64,000 nucleotides of DNA. It comes from Nocardia jejuensis NBRC 103114. Lineage in GTDB: Bacteria > Actinomycetota > Actinomycetes > Mycobacteriales > Mycobacteriaceae. Positions 17,786 to 27,116 of this stretch are shown here, piece after piece (position 1 is the first letter of the stretch; each line of letters begins with the position of its first letter). The translations under genes and the position numbers were made by a program. The notes below the pieces were generated by a model, which was not told the DNA's origin, searched no databases, and worked only from the letters and a program-made list of their open reading frames with translations. The stretch lies in NCBI RefSeq assembly GCF_001613145.1, contig NZ_BDBU01000014.1, positions 1 to 64,000 of the forward strand, given 5' to 3'.

Positions 17786-18822
17786 GAGACGCGCTCCTTT
17801 CCACCCAACCCGGACCGCACCTGTTGACCCATATGCCGTCCTTCGACTCGAAGCCCTGCTGATTCCGGCCGAGGTTGCCGGATCACCTGATCCAGTGCGG
17901 CGGCAAGCTTTCCGGGGTGGTGCCGATCCGTCCCCGCCTCGGCGACATCAGCGAAGGTTACTCGCGCTCGCAGTTGTTCGGCAGCTCTTGCTACATGTTC
18001 GCGTTCCCTACCCTCGGGTACGGAACCGGAATCGACCAGAACGTGGTCCACCGTGAAATCCGGTGCGTGCTGGGACAATACATGCAGATGCCGCTCAGCG
18101 GAGAATCCGGCCGTTTCGCCCGGTTCCGCGGCGAGATTGAGCACCAGCACTTTCCGCGCTCGGGTATGCAGCAGAGCTTCGTGCAAATCGGGCACCAATA
18201 CATGCGGGATGACGCTCGTGAACCAGCTGCCGGGGCCGAGCACCACCACATCGGCGTGCTCGATGGCCGAGGTCGACTCCGGGCACGCGGGCGGATCCGA
18301 GGGGATCAGGCGCACCCGGCGGACCTTGCCCGGGGTGGTCGCGACCGCGACTTGCCCACGGATGCAACGACTCACGCGCGGATCGCCCTCCAGCCCGGCC
18401 ACATCGGCCTCGATGGTGAGCGCGATCGGCGACATCGGCAGGACCCGGCCGGTGATCCGCAGGACCTTGGCGGCCTCGTCGAGCGCGGCCACCGGATCGC
18501 CGAGTTCCTCGGTGAGCCCGGCCAGGATCAGATTGCCGACCGAATGACCGGCCAGCGCTCCGGAGCCACCGAACCGGTGCTGCAGCGTGCGCGCCCAGAC
18601 ACCGTCGGTCTCCTCGGCCAGCGCGGCCAGCGCCATGCGCAGATCACCCGGCGGCAGCATGCCGAGTTCGGCGCGTAGCCGACCGGAGGATCCGCCGTCG
18701 TCCGCGACGGTCACCACGGCGGTGATCTTGCGGGTGAGCCGTCGGATAGCGGTCAGAGTGGCGTACAGCCCGTGTCCACCGCCCAGAGCGACGATCGCCG
18801 GATTGCTCTCGCGCGCACTCAT
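17776..18822 (-). CDS. yvcK: YvcK/CofD-like protein (gluconeogenesis and cell-wall factor)
   Basis: A 348-residue member of the CofD/YvcK family, called CuvA in mycobacteria, required for growth on gluconeogenic carbon and for cell-wall homeostasis; it binds UDP-sugars in homologues. The N-terminal [18 protein letters not shown] and [20 protein letters not shown] are the family signatures, with [17 protein letters not shown] and [20 protein letters not shown] further on. The C-terminal ~40 residues are low-complexity. The ATG at 18822 overlaps the rapZ stop codon (ATGA), and the stop overlaps whiA, so all three are one operon. Confidence 0.94.
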   Translation of the reverse strand: MSARESNPAIVALGGGHGLYATLTAIRRLTRKITAVVTVADDGGSSGRLRAELGMLPPGDLRMALAALAEETDGVWARTLQHRFGGSGALAGHSVGNLILAGLTEELGDPVAALDEAAKVLRITGRVLPMSPIALTIEADVAGLEGDPRVSRCIRGQVAVATTPGKVRRVRLIPSDPPACPESTSAIEHADVVVLGPGSWFTSVIPHVLVPDLHEALLHTRARKVLVLNLAAEPGETAGFSAERHLHVLSQHAPDFTVDHVLVDSGSVPEGREREHVARAAEQLRARVTFADVAEAGTDRHHPGKLAAALDQVIRQPRPESAGLRVEGRHMGQQVRSGLGGKERVSWR

Positions 18823-19754
18823 TCCCGCCCCAGATCTCGATGGACGACGCGGATGACGTCGCCCGATCCGTTCTTCGCGCCGGCGCCGAGCAGATCGCCC
18901 AGTTCCTCCGCTACCGCCACACTGCGGTGTTTACCGCCGGTGCAGCCCACTGCCACGGTCATGTATCGCTTCCCCTCTTGGCGGTAGCCCTCGGTGGTGA
19001 GATCTACGAGGTGGCGGCAGGTGCTCAGATAGTCCTGTGCACCCGGACGCGACAGCACGTACTCACTGACCGCGGCATCCTGTCCGGTCTGTTCGCGAAG
19101 CTCTGGCACCCAATGCGGATTGGGCAGGAAACGCAAATCCAACACCATATCGGCGTCCAGTGGTACTCCGTACTTGAAACCGAACGATTGGATTGTGAGC
19201 TGTAGCGCGGACGGGGCGTCGCCCCCGTAGGCCTCCTCGAGCTTGCGGTGGAGCTGATGAATGGACAGAGCCGTGGTGTCGATGACGAGATCGGCCGCGG
19301 TCTTCACCGTGGACAGTCGCGCGCGCTCGGCGGCGATGCCCGCGGTGAGGGTGCCGTCGGCGCTCTCGCTCTGCAGAGGATGGCGACGGCGTGCGAATCC
19401 GTATCTTCGGATCAGCACGTCATCGGAGGCCTCCAGGAACAGGATCCGGGTTCGCAGACCGGCCGAGCGCAAGTGCTCGGTGACCGCCGACAGGTTTCCG
19501 GTGAAGAACCGGCTGCGGACGTCCATCACCATGGCGAACTTGCGAGTGGGCGGCTCGGTGCCCTGACCCAGCTCGACCATGCGGCCGATCAGTTCGGGCG
19601 GCAGATTGTCCGCGACGTAGTACCCGAGATCCTCGAGTACCCGGGCCGCGGTGCTGCGACCGGCACCCGATAGCCCGGTGACGATCACGACTTCCACCGG
19701 CGTTGTGCCACTTCTGTTTTCAGCCGCTGCTGGGCTGGATTCGACGCGCGTCAT
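18819..19754 (-). CDS. rapZ: RapZ/YvcJ-type nucleotide-binding adaptor
   Basis: A 311-residue P-loop protein of the RapZ (YvcJ) family. Walker A is TGLSGAGRSTAARVLED, where Arg replaces the usual Lys as is common in actinobacteria. DLGYYVADNLPPELI and FGFKYGVPLDADMVLDLRFL are conserved, as is the C-terminal IGCTGG-like segment TVAVGCTGGKHRSVAVAEEL. In Escherichia coli RapZ is an RNA-binding adaptor controlling GlmS synthesis; the role in actinobacteria is less certain. First gene of the rapZ-yvcK-whiA operon. The start at 19754 has only a weak ribosome site; GGGTATAGT upstream (19892-19884) is a possible promoter -10. Confidence 0.95.
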   Translation of the reverse strand: MTRVESSPAAAENRSGTTPVEVVIVTGLSGAGRSTAARVLEDLGYYVADNLPPELIGRMVELGQGTEPPTRKFAMVMDVRSRFFTGNLSAVTEHLRSAGLRTRILFLEASDDVLIRRYGFARRRHPLQSESADGTLTAGIAAERARLSTVKTAADLVIDTTALSIHQLHRKLEEAYGGDAPSALQLTIQSFGFKYGVPLDADMVLDLRFLPNPHWVPELREQTGQDAAVSEYVLSRPGAQDYLSTCRHLVDLTTEGYRQEGKRYMTVAVGCTGGKHRSVAVAEELGDLLGAGAKNGSGDVIRVVHRDLGRE

Positions 19755-19907
19755 GTCCTACCGGGTTCGTGTCTGAGTGTCCCTCGATCATCCTGCACCG
19801 ATGCCGCAATACCCGGCAGGCGCACGCGGGTAGCGAGACACAGATGTGATTTTTGCTCCCGACCTGCACACACGGCGTGTCGCACTATACCCGCTCGGCG
19901 TGTCGCT

Positions 19908-19928
19908 GGCCCGGCGTGACACCGGGCC
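19908..19928 (-). terminator. Hairpin downstream of uvrC
   Basis: GGCCCGG (19908-19914) and CCGGGCC (19922-19928) form a 7-bp stem with a 7-nt loop, 10 bp after the uvrC stop codon. Confidence 0.6.
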
Positions 19929-19938
19929 CGCAATGCCC

Positions 19939-21936
19939 CTATTCGGTGCGCAACGCCTCGAGCACGGCGTTCGCCGTGGCCACCCCGATCCCGGGAACCT
20001 CGATGATCTGTTCCACCGACGCCTCCTTGAGCTTGGCCACCGACCCGAAATGCGTGACCAGCGCGGTCTTGCGCGCCGCCCCCAGACCGGGCACCGCATC
20101 CAGCGCCGACGCGGTCATCCGGCGCGAACGCTTGGAACGGTGGAAGGTGATGGCGAAGCGGTGCGCCTCGTCGCGCACGCGCTGCAGCAGGTAGAGCGAC
20201 TCGCTGGTGCGCGGCATGATCACCGGGTCCGGCTCGTTGGGCACCCAGACCTCCTCCAGGCGCTTGGCCAGGCCGATGACCGCCACATCGGTGATGCCGA
20301 GTTCGTCGAGCACCTCGGCGGCGGCGTTCACCTGCGGCGCGCCGCCATCGACCACGTAGAGGTTGGGCGGATAGGAGAACCGGCGCGGCCTCCCGGTGGT
20401 GGGGTCGATACCGGGCAGTCCGGGTTCGCTTGTGTCCGAATCGGATTCGAGTTCGGCGGCCTCGGCGGCGTCCAGATCGCGGCGCAGTTTGGCGAAGCGG
20501 CGGCGGGTGACCTCCCGGATGCTGGCGACGTCGTCGGAGCGGCCGTCGCCCGCGGCCTCCTTGATCGCGTAGTGGCGATACTCGGATTTGCGGGCCAGGC
20601 CGTCCTCGAACACCACCAGCGAGGCGACCACGTCGGTGCCCTGCACGTGCGAGATGTCCACGCACTCGATGCGCAGCGGCGCGCTGTCCAGATCGAGGGC
20701 GTCCTGGATGCCCTGCAGTGCGGCCGAGCGGGCGGTCAGGTCACCGGCACGCTTGAGCTTGTGCTGCTGCAGCGCCTCCTTGGCATTGCGCTGCACGGTT
20801 TCCGCCAGGGCTTTCTTGTCCCCGCGCTGGGGGACCCGCAGCTGCACCGCCGACCCGCGCAGGTTGGACAGCCACTGCTGCACCTGTTCGGCGTCATTGG
20901 GCAGCGCCGGGACCAGGACCTCGCGCGGGACCACCGCGGCGGACTGCTCGCCACCGGTCTGCACGGCCAGGGAGGTCTGCTCGCCGTAGAACTGGGTCAG
21001 GAACTGTTCGACCAGGGCGGCCAGTTCGCTCCCGGATTCCACCGCATCGATGGCGTCACCGGATTTGTCGACCACCCAGCCGCGCTGGCCGCGCACCCGG
21101 CCGTCGCGCACATGGAAGATCTGCACGGCGGCTTCGAGCTCGTCCAGGGCGAAGTCGATGACGTCGGCGTCGGTGCCCGTGCCCAGCACCACCGCCTGTT
21201 TCTCCAGGGCGCGCTTGAGGGCCTGGACGTCGTCGCGCAGGCGGGCGGCCAGTTCGAAATCGAGTTCGTCGGCGGCGTCCATCATGCGGCGCTCGATCTG
21301 TTTGACCAGGCGGTCGGTCTTGCCGGCGAGGAAGTCGCAGAAATCGTCGACGATCTTGCGGTGCTCGGACGCGGTGACCCGGCCGATGCAGGGGGCGGAG
21401 CATTTGTCGATGTAGCCGAGCAGGCACGGACGCCCGATCTGACTGTGCCGCTTGAAGACTCCGTTCGAACAGGTGCGCACCGGGAACACGCGCAGCAGCA
21501 GATCCAGGGTCTCGCGGATGGCCCAGGCGTGCGCGTACGGGCCGAAGTAGCGCACACCCTTCTTGCGCGCACCCCGGTAGACGAAGACGCGCGGGTACTC
21601 CTCGTCCAGGCTCACCGCCAGCACCGGATAGGACTTGTCGTCGCGATACCGGACGTTGAAGCGGGGATCGAATTCCTTGATCCAGTTGTATTCCAGCTGC
21701 AGCGCCTCGACCTCGGTGGACACCACGGTCCACTCGACGCTCGCCGCGGTGGTCACCATCTGGCGGGTGCGCGGGTGCAGCGAGGACACGTCCGCGAAGT
21801 ACGAGTTCAACCGGCTCCGCAGGCTTTTCGCCTTACCCACGTAGATGACGCGCTTGTGCACATCCCGGAACTTGTACACGCCGGGTTCGACGGGAATGGT
21901 GCCCGGCGCGGGCCGGTAGGTCGCGGGATCTGCCAC
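19939..21936 (-). CDS. uvrC: Excinuclease ABC subunit C
   Basis: A 665-residue UvrC, the dual-incision nuclease of nucleotide excision repair. The N-terminal GIY-YIG domain ([33 protein letters not shown]) makes the 3' cut. A UvrB-binding UVR motif follows near residues 205-240, then the RNase H-like domain with [20 protein letters not shown] and [17 protein letters not shown] for the 5' cut. A C-terminal helix-hairpin-helix pair ([35 protein letters not shown]) binds DNA. The GTG at 21936 lies 6 nt after TAACCT (21948-21943), a leaderless arrangement. It is followed by rapZ, matching M. tuberculosis order. Confidence 0.97.
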   Translation of the reverse strand: MADPATYRPAPGTIPVEPGVYKFRDVHKRVIYVGKAKSLRSRLNSYFADVSSLHPRTRQMVTTAASVEWTVVSTEVEALQLEYNWIKEFDPRFNVRYRDDKSYPVLAVSLDEEYPRVFVYRGARKKGVRYFGPYAHAWAIRETLDLLLRVFPVRTCSNGVFKRHSQIGRPCLLGYIDKCSAPCIGRVTASEHRKIVDDFCDFLAGKTDRLVKQIERRMMDAADELDFELAARLRDDVQALKRALEKQAVVLGTGTDADVIDFALDELEAAVQIFHVRDGRVRGQRGWVVDKSGDAIDAVESGSELAALVEQFLTQFYGEQTSLAVQTGGEQSAAVVPREVLVPALPNDAEQVQQWLSNLRGSAVQLRVPQRGDKKALAETVQRNAKEALQQHKLKRAGDLTARSAALQGIQDALDLDSAPLRIECVDISHVQGTDVVASLVVFEDGLARKSEYRHYAIKEAAGDGRSDDVASIREVTRRRFAKLRRDLDAAEAAELESDSDTSEPGLPGIDPTTGRPRRFSYPPNLYVVDGGAPQVNAAAEVLDELGITDVAVIGLAKRLEEVWVPNEPDPVIMPRTSESLYLLQRVRDEAHRFAITFHRSKRSRRMTASALDAVPGLGAARKTALVTHFGSVAKLKEASVEQIIEVPGIGVATANAVLEALRTE

Positions 21937-22125
21937 GCCCCCAGGTTAACGACCCGCCCCGACAAGCCCTCCGGCCCGGCTCACCAACGCCTGTCCACCG
22001 CACCCGGGACGGATGCGGCGAAAACGACACGACACCCGCGAAGGGTTTCGCCACGCCGGGCTTCGCATCCGCGACCGTCTCGGCGACGAAGACTCCGCAA
22101 GATCAGCGACAAGAATGGGAGCACC

Positions 22126-22338
22126 ATGATCCGCCTCCGCCGCAGCCGCCGCTCGCTCGCCATCGGCTCCGCCCTGATGCTGGCCGCCGCCGCGCTCGTG
22201 GCCGTGACCCTGCCGGTCGCCGCCGACGCCGAGGACGGGTCGATCCTCGTGTACCGCGACCACTTCCGGACCACCTCCGTGCAGGCCGTCTGCCACGAGT
22301 CCCGGCCCACCGGATCGGGCCTGGTCCTGGCCGCCTAG
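22126..22338 (+). CDS. Small secreted protein, copy 1 of a related pair
   Basis: A 70-residue protein preceded by GGAG at good spacing. It begins MIRLRRSRRSLAIGSALMLA, a typical Sec signal peptide with probable cleavage after VAADA (residue ~35). That leaves a mature peptide of only about 35 residues with one cysteine. The signal region resembles the next gene's (RRS-x-AIGSAL). I do not recognise a domain. The mature part ends abruptly in GSGLVLAA, so this could be a truncated relative of copy 2 or a genuine secreted peptide. Confidence 0.6.
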   Translation: MIRLRRSRRSLAIGSALMLAAAALVAVTLPVAADAEDGSILVYRDHFRTTSVQAVCHESRPTGSGLVLAA

Positions 22339-22472
22339 CGCGGCCCGGGTCACCGCGGCGGCGCGCAACGCCGTAACCGCGCGCGTTCCCGCGTCCGAGC
22401 GTCGTTCGAGGCCACTATGGGGGCCGAACTGTCATCGGACGATCTGTCCACGCAACAAGGGGAGCATTGAGA

Positions 22473-22805
22473 ATGAACCGTCCGCACCGCCGGTCGACCG
22501 CGATCGGCTCCGCCCTGGGCATGGGAGCCGCCGCCCTGGTCGTGGTGACCGCACCCGCCTCACACGCGGAAGGGCCGTGCCGCATCGATCGCACGCTCGA
22601 CACCGCCACCTTCACCTGCCCCGAGGACACCTGGTACGCGGCCGTCGTGCAGTGTCTCGGAACTCGCAAGGTCGGCAACGGCGCGCAGAGCCCGACCTAC
22701 ATCGTGGGTGATTCGCCGCGACCGATGATCCCGATGACCATCGAGTGCAACGGCGAGGGCAAGCAGGGCATCGTCCTGAACACCTGGACCGACGGCCCCT
22801 TCTAG
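22473..22805 (+). CDS. Small secreted cysteine-containing protein, copy 2 of a related pair
   Basis: A 110-residue protein. The ATG at 22473 is favoured over a TTG six bases earlier because AAGGGGAG ends eight bases before it. It has an Arg/His N-terminus, a hydrophobic core AIGSALGMGAAALVVVTA, and likely cleavage after ASHA (residue 32). The mature ~78 residues carry four cysteines (36, 49, 61 and 92), consistent with two disulfide bonds outside the cell. No known domain is recognised. It follows copy 1 by 134 bp in the same orientation. Confidence 0.7.
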   Translation: MNRPHRRSTAIGSALGMGAAALVVVTAPASHAEGPCRIDRTLDTATFTCPEDTWYAAVVQCLGTRKVGNGAQSPTYIVGDSPRPMIPMTIECNGEGKQGIVLNTWTDGPF

Positions 22806-22927
22806 GAATCCGTTCCGGGGCGCCGGCACGTCGCCCCGGTCACGCGAAATCAGTTGTCGCGTAACGGGATAGCTGCATCTCGACGCCGGGGCGGTGGCCT
22901 GCTGCCGTCCCGGCGGTTCACCGGGTT

Positions 22928-24208
22928 CTACTTCAGGGCCGACACCGAGGCCCGTGCGGCCGCGATCTTCGCGGGAGCGTCGAGACCGATCGGCGTGGCC
23001 TTCACGGCCTTGCCCAGCGCGGTGGCCAGGTCGCCCCGCTCCCCCACCTCGATGGTGTCGAGCCCGAGCCAGTCGGCCATCTCGCGCAGGGAACGCGCGA
23101 GTTCGGTCGCCACCCGGGAGGTTCGGTGGCCGGGCTCGGCGAAGGCTCCGGGGACCAGGAGCCGGCCGGTGGCGCGTTCGGCGCGCAGATCCACGCGGCC
23201 GACGAGTTCCCCGTCGAGCAGGAACGGAAAGACGTAATAGCCGTGCACCCGTTTGTGTTCCGGGGTGTAGATCTCTATGCGGAAGTGGAAGTCGAACAGG
23301 CGCTCGGTGCGGGCGCGGAAGAAGATGAGCGGGTCGAACGGGCACAGCAGGGCCGCGCCGGTCACGCTGCGCGGGGTGCGGGCCTCGGTGTGCAGGTAGG
23401 CGGGTTTGTCCCACCCCTCGACGCCGACCTGCTCGAGTTCACCCGAATCCAGCAGATCCGCGATGGCGGGCTCGGTCTGGCGGCGGGTCAGGCGGTAGTA
23501 GTCGCGCAGGTCGGTTTCGGTGCCGATGCCGTGGGCCGAGGCGGCGCGACGGACCAGTTCGCGCACGGCATCGGCCTCGTCGACCCTGCGGGCGAGCACC
23601 TCGGCGGGGATGACGCGGTCGGTGGCGTCGTAGTGGCGCTGAAAGCCCGCGCGGGTGGGCACGGACAAGTCACCGGAGGCGAAAAGCGCCTCGCACACGA
23701 CCTTGGTGTCGCTGTAGTTCCAGCCCCAATTGTCCTTGGCGCGTGGACGATCCAGCTCCAGGTGCCGTTCGATCTCACCCGCGGTGCTCGGTCCGAATTC
23801 CGCCAGCACGCCCAGGATGTCCTCGGCCAGGCCCGGATTGCGCTCGGCGACCTGGCGCATGCCGTTCCAGCGTCCGTGCCGGTACTGCACCATGCGCCAG
23901 CGCATCAGCGGCCAGTCCCGCACCGGTAGCAGCGCGGCCTCGTGCGCCCAGTATTCGACCAGTGCGCGCGGGCGGCGCGTGGTGTCACTCCACGCCGCCT
24001 CGTCCAGCAGGTCCCGGTCGTATCCGCCGATGCGGCTGAAGATCGGAGCGTAGTGCGCGCGCACCACCGCCGAGACCGAGTCCAATTGCAGCAGCCGGGT
24101 GCGCTCGAGCACGCGCAGGATCGTGCGACGGTTCGGCTGCCCACTCGGACGCGCGGCGGCGAAGCCCTGCGCGGCGAGCGCGGTGCGACGCGCCGCGGCG
24201 AGTGTCAT
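22928..24208 (-). CDS. YcaQ/AlkZ-family winged-helix protein (DNA glycosylase-like)
   Basis: A 426-residue protein of the HTH_42 family, which includes DNA glycosylases that unhook interstrand crosslinks. Three tandem winged helices are expected. The catalytic-type motif is Gln41-Leu-Asp43 in RTRLLQLDSVSAVVRAHYAP, the Q-x-D form I associate with E. coli YcaQ rather than the Q-x-Q of AlkZ. Other conserved segments are YWAHEAALLPVRDWPLMRWR and LLCPFDPLIFFRARTERLF. The start at 24208 gives the usual N-terminus MTLAAARRTALAAQGF; longer frames upstream run into the divergent gene's regulatory region. Function in repair of alkylation crosslinks is inferred from family. Confidence 0.85.
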   Translation of the reverse strand: MTLAAARRTALAAQGFAAARPSGQPNRRTILRVLERTRLLQLDSVSAVVRAHYAPIFSRIGGYDRDLLDEAAWSDTTRRPRALVEYWAHEAALLPVRDWPLMRWRMVQYRHGRWNGMRQVAERNPGLAEDILGVLAEFGPSTAGEIERHLELDRPRAKDNWGWNYSDTKVVCEALFASGDLSVPTRAGFQRHYDATDRVIPAEVLARRVDEADAVRELVRRAASAHGIGTETDLRDYYRLTRRQTEPAIADLLDSGELEQVGVEGWDKPAYLHTEARTPRSVTGAALLCPFDPLIFFRARTERLFDFHFRIEIYTPEHKRVHGYYVFPFLLDGELVGRVDLRAERATGRLLVPGAFAEPGHRTSRVATELARSLREMADWLGLDTIEVGERGDLATALGKAVKATPIGLDAPAKIAAARASVSALK

Positions 24209-24341
24209 GGTCCCGGCTGGGGTTATCGGCACACTCGACACCATGCCATGGCCCACCGACAACCACGCACCGGTCACCGCGGCCGGCAGTCGTTCCCGCA
24301 GCGCACCCAACGGTCCGGGCCCAATCCGTCCGGCCACCGCC

Positions 24342-24371
24342 GAAGTTCGATACATTGGTGTATCGAACTTC
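24342..24371. promoter_or_regulatory. Perfect inverted repeat upstream of the ketosteroid dehydrogenase-like gene
   Basis: GAAGTTCGATACA (24342-24354) and TGTATCGAACTTC (24359-24371) are exact inverted repeats with a 4-nt centre. A possible -10, TACATT (24351-24356), lies inside the left arm. The repeat ends 20 bp before the flavoprotein start codon. This is typical of a TetR-like operator. It does not look like the KstR motif as I remember it, and no TetR gene is adjacent. Confidence 0.75.
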
Positions 24372-24391
24372 TACGACTCTAGGAAATGGGC

Positions 24392-26056
24392 ATGATCGAG
24401 AACCCGGATGTCATCGTCGTCGGCGCCGGTCTGGCCGGTCTCGTCGCCACTCACGAGCTGGTCAAGGCGGGCCGTCGCGTCCTGATCCTGGATCAGGAGA
24501 ACCGCGCCAACCTGGGTGGTCAGGCCTTCTGGTCACTGGGCGGACTGTTCTTCGTGGACAGTCCCGAGCAGCGGCGCTTGGGCGTCAAGGATTCACTGGA
24601 GCTGGCCAAGCAGGACTGGCTGGGCTCGGCCGGCTTCGACCGCGAGGACGAGGATCACTGGGGTCGCCAGTGGGCCGAGGCCTATGTCGAGTTCGCCGCG
24701 GGCGAGAAGCGCCGGTATCTGCACGACCTCGGATTGCGGGTGACGCCGCTGGTCGGCTGGGCCGAACGCGGCGGCGACACCGCCGACGGGCACGGCAACT
24801 CCGTCCCGCGCTTCCATCTCACCTGGGGCACGGGGCCCGAGGTGGTCCGGGTATTCCTCGAGCCGGTGCTCGAAGCCGAGAAGCGCGGGCAGGTGGGTTT
24901 CGCCTTCCGGCACCGCGTGGACGAATTGGTGGTCCAGGACGACGCGGTCACCGGCGTGCGCGGCAGCGTGCTCGAGCCCTCGGACGCCGAACGCGGTGTG
25001 GCCTCCTCCCGAGAGATCGTGAGCGAGTTCGATCTTCGAGCCCGCGCGGTCATCGTGACCTCCGGCGGCATCGGCCACAATCACGACCTCATTCGCCGCA
25101 ATTGGCCGGTGGATCGACTCGGCCCCTGCCCCGAACACATGATCTCGGGCGTGCCCGCGCACGTGGACGGACGCATGCTGGGCATCACCGAATCCGCAGG
25201 CGGGCGCATCGTGAACCGGGATCGCATGTGGCACTACACCGAAGGCATTCACAACTGGGATCCGATCTGGCCCGATCACGCCATCCGGATCATTCCGGGG
25301 CCGTCGTCGCTGTGGTTCGACGCGAACGGAAAGCGTTTGCGCGCACCGAATTTTCCGGGCTTCGACACCAACTCGACCATGAAGGCGATTCTCTCGACCG
25401 GATACGACTACTCGTGGTTCGTGCTCACGCAGTCGATCATCGAGAAGGAATTCGCGCTCTCGGGCTCGGAGCAGAATCCCGATATCACCGGCAAGGACCT
25501 CAAACTCACGCTCAAGAGCCGGGTGGCCAAGGGAGCGCCGGGGCCGGTCGAGGCGTTCAAGAAGCACGGCGTGGATTTCGTGGTCGCGGACACCCTGACG
25601 GAACTGGTCGCGGGCATGAACAAGATCGCGCGCGGACCGCAGCTGGACGTGGCGGAGATCGAACGTCAAGTGGTGGCACGGGATCGGGACGTCGAGCACA
25701 AGTTCAGCAAGGACGCGCAGCTCATGGCGATCGGCAATGCCCGCCGGTACCTCGGCGACAAGCTGGGCCGGGTCGCGACTCCGCACAAGATCCTCGATCC
25801 CGCGCACGGCCCGCTGATCGCGGTGCGCCTCAACGTGCTGACCCGAAAGACGCTGGGCGGCTTGCAGACCAATCTCGACTCACAGGTCATGCGGCCGGAC
25901 GGTTCGGCGTTCCCGGGGTTGTACGCGGCCGGTGAGGTCGCCGGATTCGGTGGCGGCGGCGTGCACGGCTACAACGCGCTCGAGGGCACGTTCCTGGGCG
26001 GCTGCATCTTCTCCGGCCGCGCCGCCGGGCTGGCACTGGGCCGCACCCTCGGGTGA
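24392..26056 (+). CDS. FAD-binding dehydrogenase, 3-ketosteroid-delta1-dehydrogenase-like
   Basis: A 554-residue flavoprotein of the FAD_binding_2/KSTD family, whose members desaturate steroid ring A or act on related substrates. The dinucleotide motif is DVIVVGAGLAGLVATHEL at the start. FAD-contact regions include QAFWSLGGLFFVDSPEQRRL, and AVIVTSGGIGHNHDLIRRNW. The C-terminus has GLYAAGEVAGFGGGGVHGYN, then LEGTFLGGCIFSGRAAG, as in uncharacterised KSTD-like 'FAD-binding dehydrogenases'. The ATG at 24392 follows AGGA by seven bases; the ATG at 24386 is too close. A strong inverted repeat sits immediately upstream. No other sterol genes are nearby, so substrate is open. Confidence 0.87.
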   Translation: MIENPDVIVVGAGLAGLVATHELVKAGRRVLILDQENRANLGGQAFWSLGGLFFVDSPEQRRLGVKDSLELAKQDWLGSAGFDREDEDHWGRQWAEAYVEFAAGEKRRYLHDLGLRVTPLVGWAERGGDTADGHGNSVPRFHLTWGTGPEVVRVFLEPVLEAEKRGQVGFAFRHRVDELVVQDDAVTGVRGSVLEPSDAERGVASSREIVSEFDLRARAVIVTSGGIGHNHDLIRRNWPVDRLGPCPEHMISGVPAHVDGRMLGITESAGGRIVNRDRMWHYTEGIHNWDPIWPDHAIRIIPGPSSLWFDANGKRLRAPNFPGFDTNSTMKAILSTGYDYSWFVLTQSIIEKEFALSGSEQNPDITGKDLKLTLKSRVAKGAPGPVEAFKKHGVDFVVADTLTELVAGMNKIARGPQLDVAEIERQVVARDRDVEHKFSKDAQLMAIGNARRYLGDKLGRVATPHKILDPAHGPLIAVRLNVLTRKTLGGLQTNLDSQVMRPDGSAFPGLYAAGEVAGFGGGGVHGYNALEGTFLGGCIFSGRAAGLALGRTLG

Positions 26057-26081
26057 TCACGCGGTCCGAAGGACTCGAATC

Positions 26082-26114
26082 GGTTGCCGCCCAGCCCATC
26101 CCAGGGCGGCAACC
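26082..26114. terminator. Bidirectional hairpin between convergent genes
   Basis: GGTTGCCGCCC (26082-26092) and GGGCGGCAACC (26104-26114) form an 11-bp stem, extended by GAATC/GATTC with one bulge. It lies between the flavoprotein stop (26056) and the convergent membrane protein stop (26133). Confidence 0.75.
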
Positions 26115-26132
26115 AGATTCGAGAAATACCGG

Positions 26133-26642
26133 TCAGTCGACGACGAACCAGTCGTAGCAGTCGCGGCGCAGCAGCAGCGCCAGCACGATTCCCGACGTCA
26201 TCACTCCGAACAGCACGGTGAACGGCCCCACCCCCGTGGGCATTTCGGCGGACACCAGGGTGAATGCGCCCAGGAAAGCCTGCAGGCTGGTGAGTCCCAG
26301 CGCCGCGACCCACACCCAGCGCGAGCGCAGTCCGAAAAGCAGTGCCACACCGCCGGTCACCCACGCGGCGAAGAAATGCCCGACGCTGCCGAGCGTCTCG
26401 GCGAATCCGCTCGTCAACGCCAGCAGCGCATGGATGACGGCGAATCCCGTTGCGGCGAAAGCCGCGTACTGCGACTCCCGCACTTTCACCGGCACCGCGA
26501 TCTCGGAACTATCACGGCGGATAGTCCGGACAATGTCGGCGAACCCCTCGAAAATCATGGCAGGAACACCGTTCCGCGCATCGGGCGACGAGATTTCCAT
26601 CTCGTCGACCACAGCCGACTGCGAACTCACAGCACTCCTCAT
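26133..26642 (-). CDS. Four-segment membrane protein of unknown function
   Basis: A 169-residue protein with a polar N-terminal part of ~58 residues, then four hydrophobic segments: YAAFAATGFAVIHALLALTS, VGHFFAAWVTGGVALLFGL, WVWVAALGLTSLQAFLGAFT, and FTVLFGVMTSGIVLALLL. It ends RRDCYDWFVVD. No family is recognised. The start at 26642 is uncertain because no good ribosome site is visible; an internal ATG (MEISSP or MIFEGF) would keep all membrane segments. A 12-bp palindrome lies 36 bp upstream. Confidence 0.65.
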   Translation of the reverse strand: MRSAVSSQSAVVDEMEISSPDARNGVPAMIFEGFADIVRTIRRDSSEIAVPVKVRESQYAAFAATGFAVIHALLALTSGFAETLGSVGHFFAAWVTGGVALLFGLRSRWVWVAALGLTSLQAFLGAFTLVSAEMPTGVGPFTVLFGVMTSGIVLALLLRRDCYDWFVVD

Positions 26643-27116
26643 CGAGCATCGATCGCTGACCCGCCCCCTGCGAACGTGTCAGCGCTGACGCTAACCACAG
26701 GGAACGAGCGCGGCCAAACACTCGGAGGAAGTTATGACAAGGGCCACAGGCTATTCGAGCAGGTGTCCGGTAGTGATCACAGACACATCATGCGGAGCGC
26801 CAGCCTACTGAACAATCGTCCGACCGGGAATTGCACAATAGTAGCGTCTCGACCGCGAATACGTCCATACGCACGGTAAACCCGGTGTGCCGCAGCGGAG
26901 CCCGGCGTGTGCGGTCTCGACGCGGTGCGAGCCCGCGAATCCGCACTGGTAGGCAGCACACATGGTGAGGCCCGCGAATCATCGTCCCGCAGCGCATTTT
27001 CGACGTTGCTCACCCCGGCGGCTCCCGAGGGACTCGCAGACGGAAATCGCCCCGCCCGGCCGAGGCCGAACGGGGCGAAAACGGATCCGGGAGCGCTCGG
27101 CGCTCCCGATCCGGAA
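26643..27116. other. Intergenic region with palindrome and terminators
   Basis: A 474-bp gap between two minus-strand genes. Near its left edge, GTCAGCGCTGAC (26678-26689) is a perfect 12-bp palindrome 36-47 bp upstream of the membrane protein gene, a possible operator. Near its right edge are two hairpins behind the permease gene. A stretch near 26800-26880 is less GC-rich. A possible 78-codon minus-strand frame (26777-27013) has no supporting signals. Confidence 0.5.
27048..27116 (-). terminator. Tandem hairpins downstream of the amino acid permease gene
   Basis: CGGGAGCGC (27089-27097) pairs with GCGCTCCCG (27100-27108), immediately after the permease stop codon. A second stem pairs CGCCCCG (27048-27054) with CGGGGCG (27071-27077) and on the minus strand is followed by a short T run. 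Together they make a credible terminator. Confidence 0.7.

Noticed and set aside
26777..27013. 78-codon minus-strand frame in the gap before the permease
   Set aside because: No ribosome site, no domain, and base use typical of random GC-rich frames.
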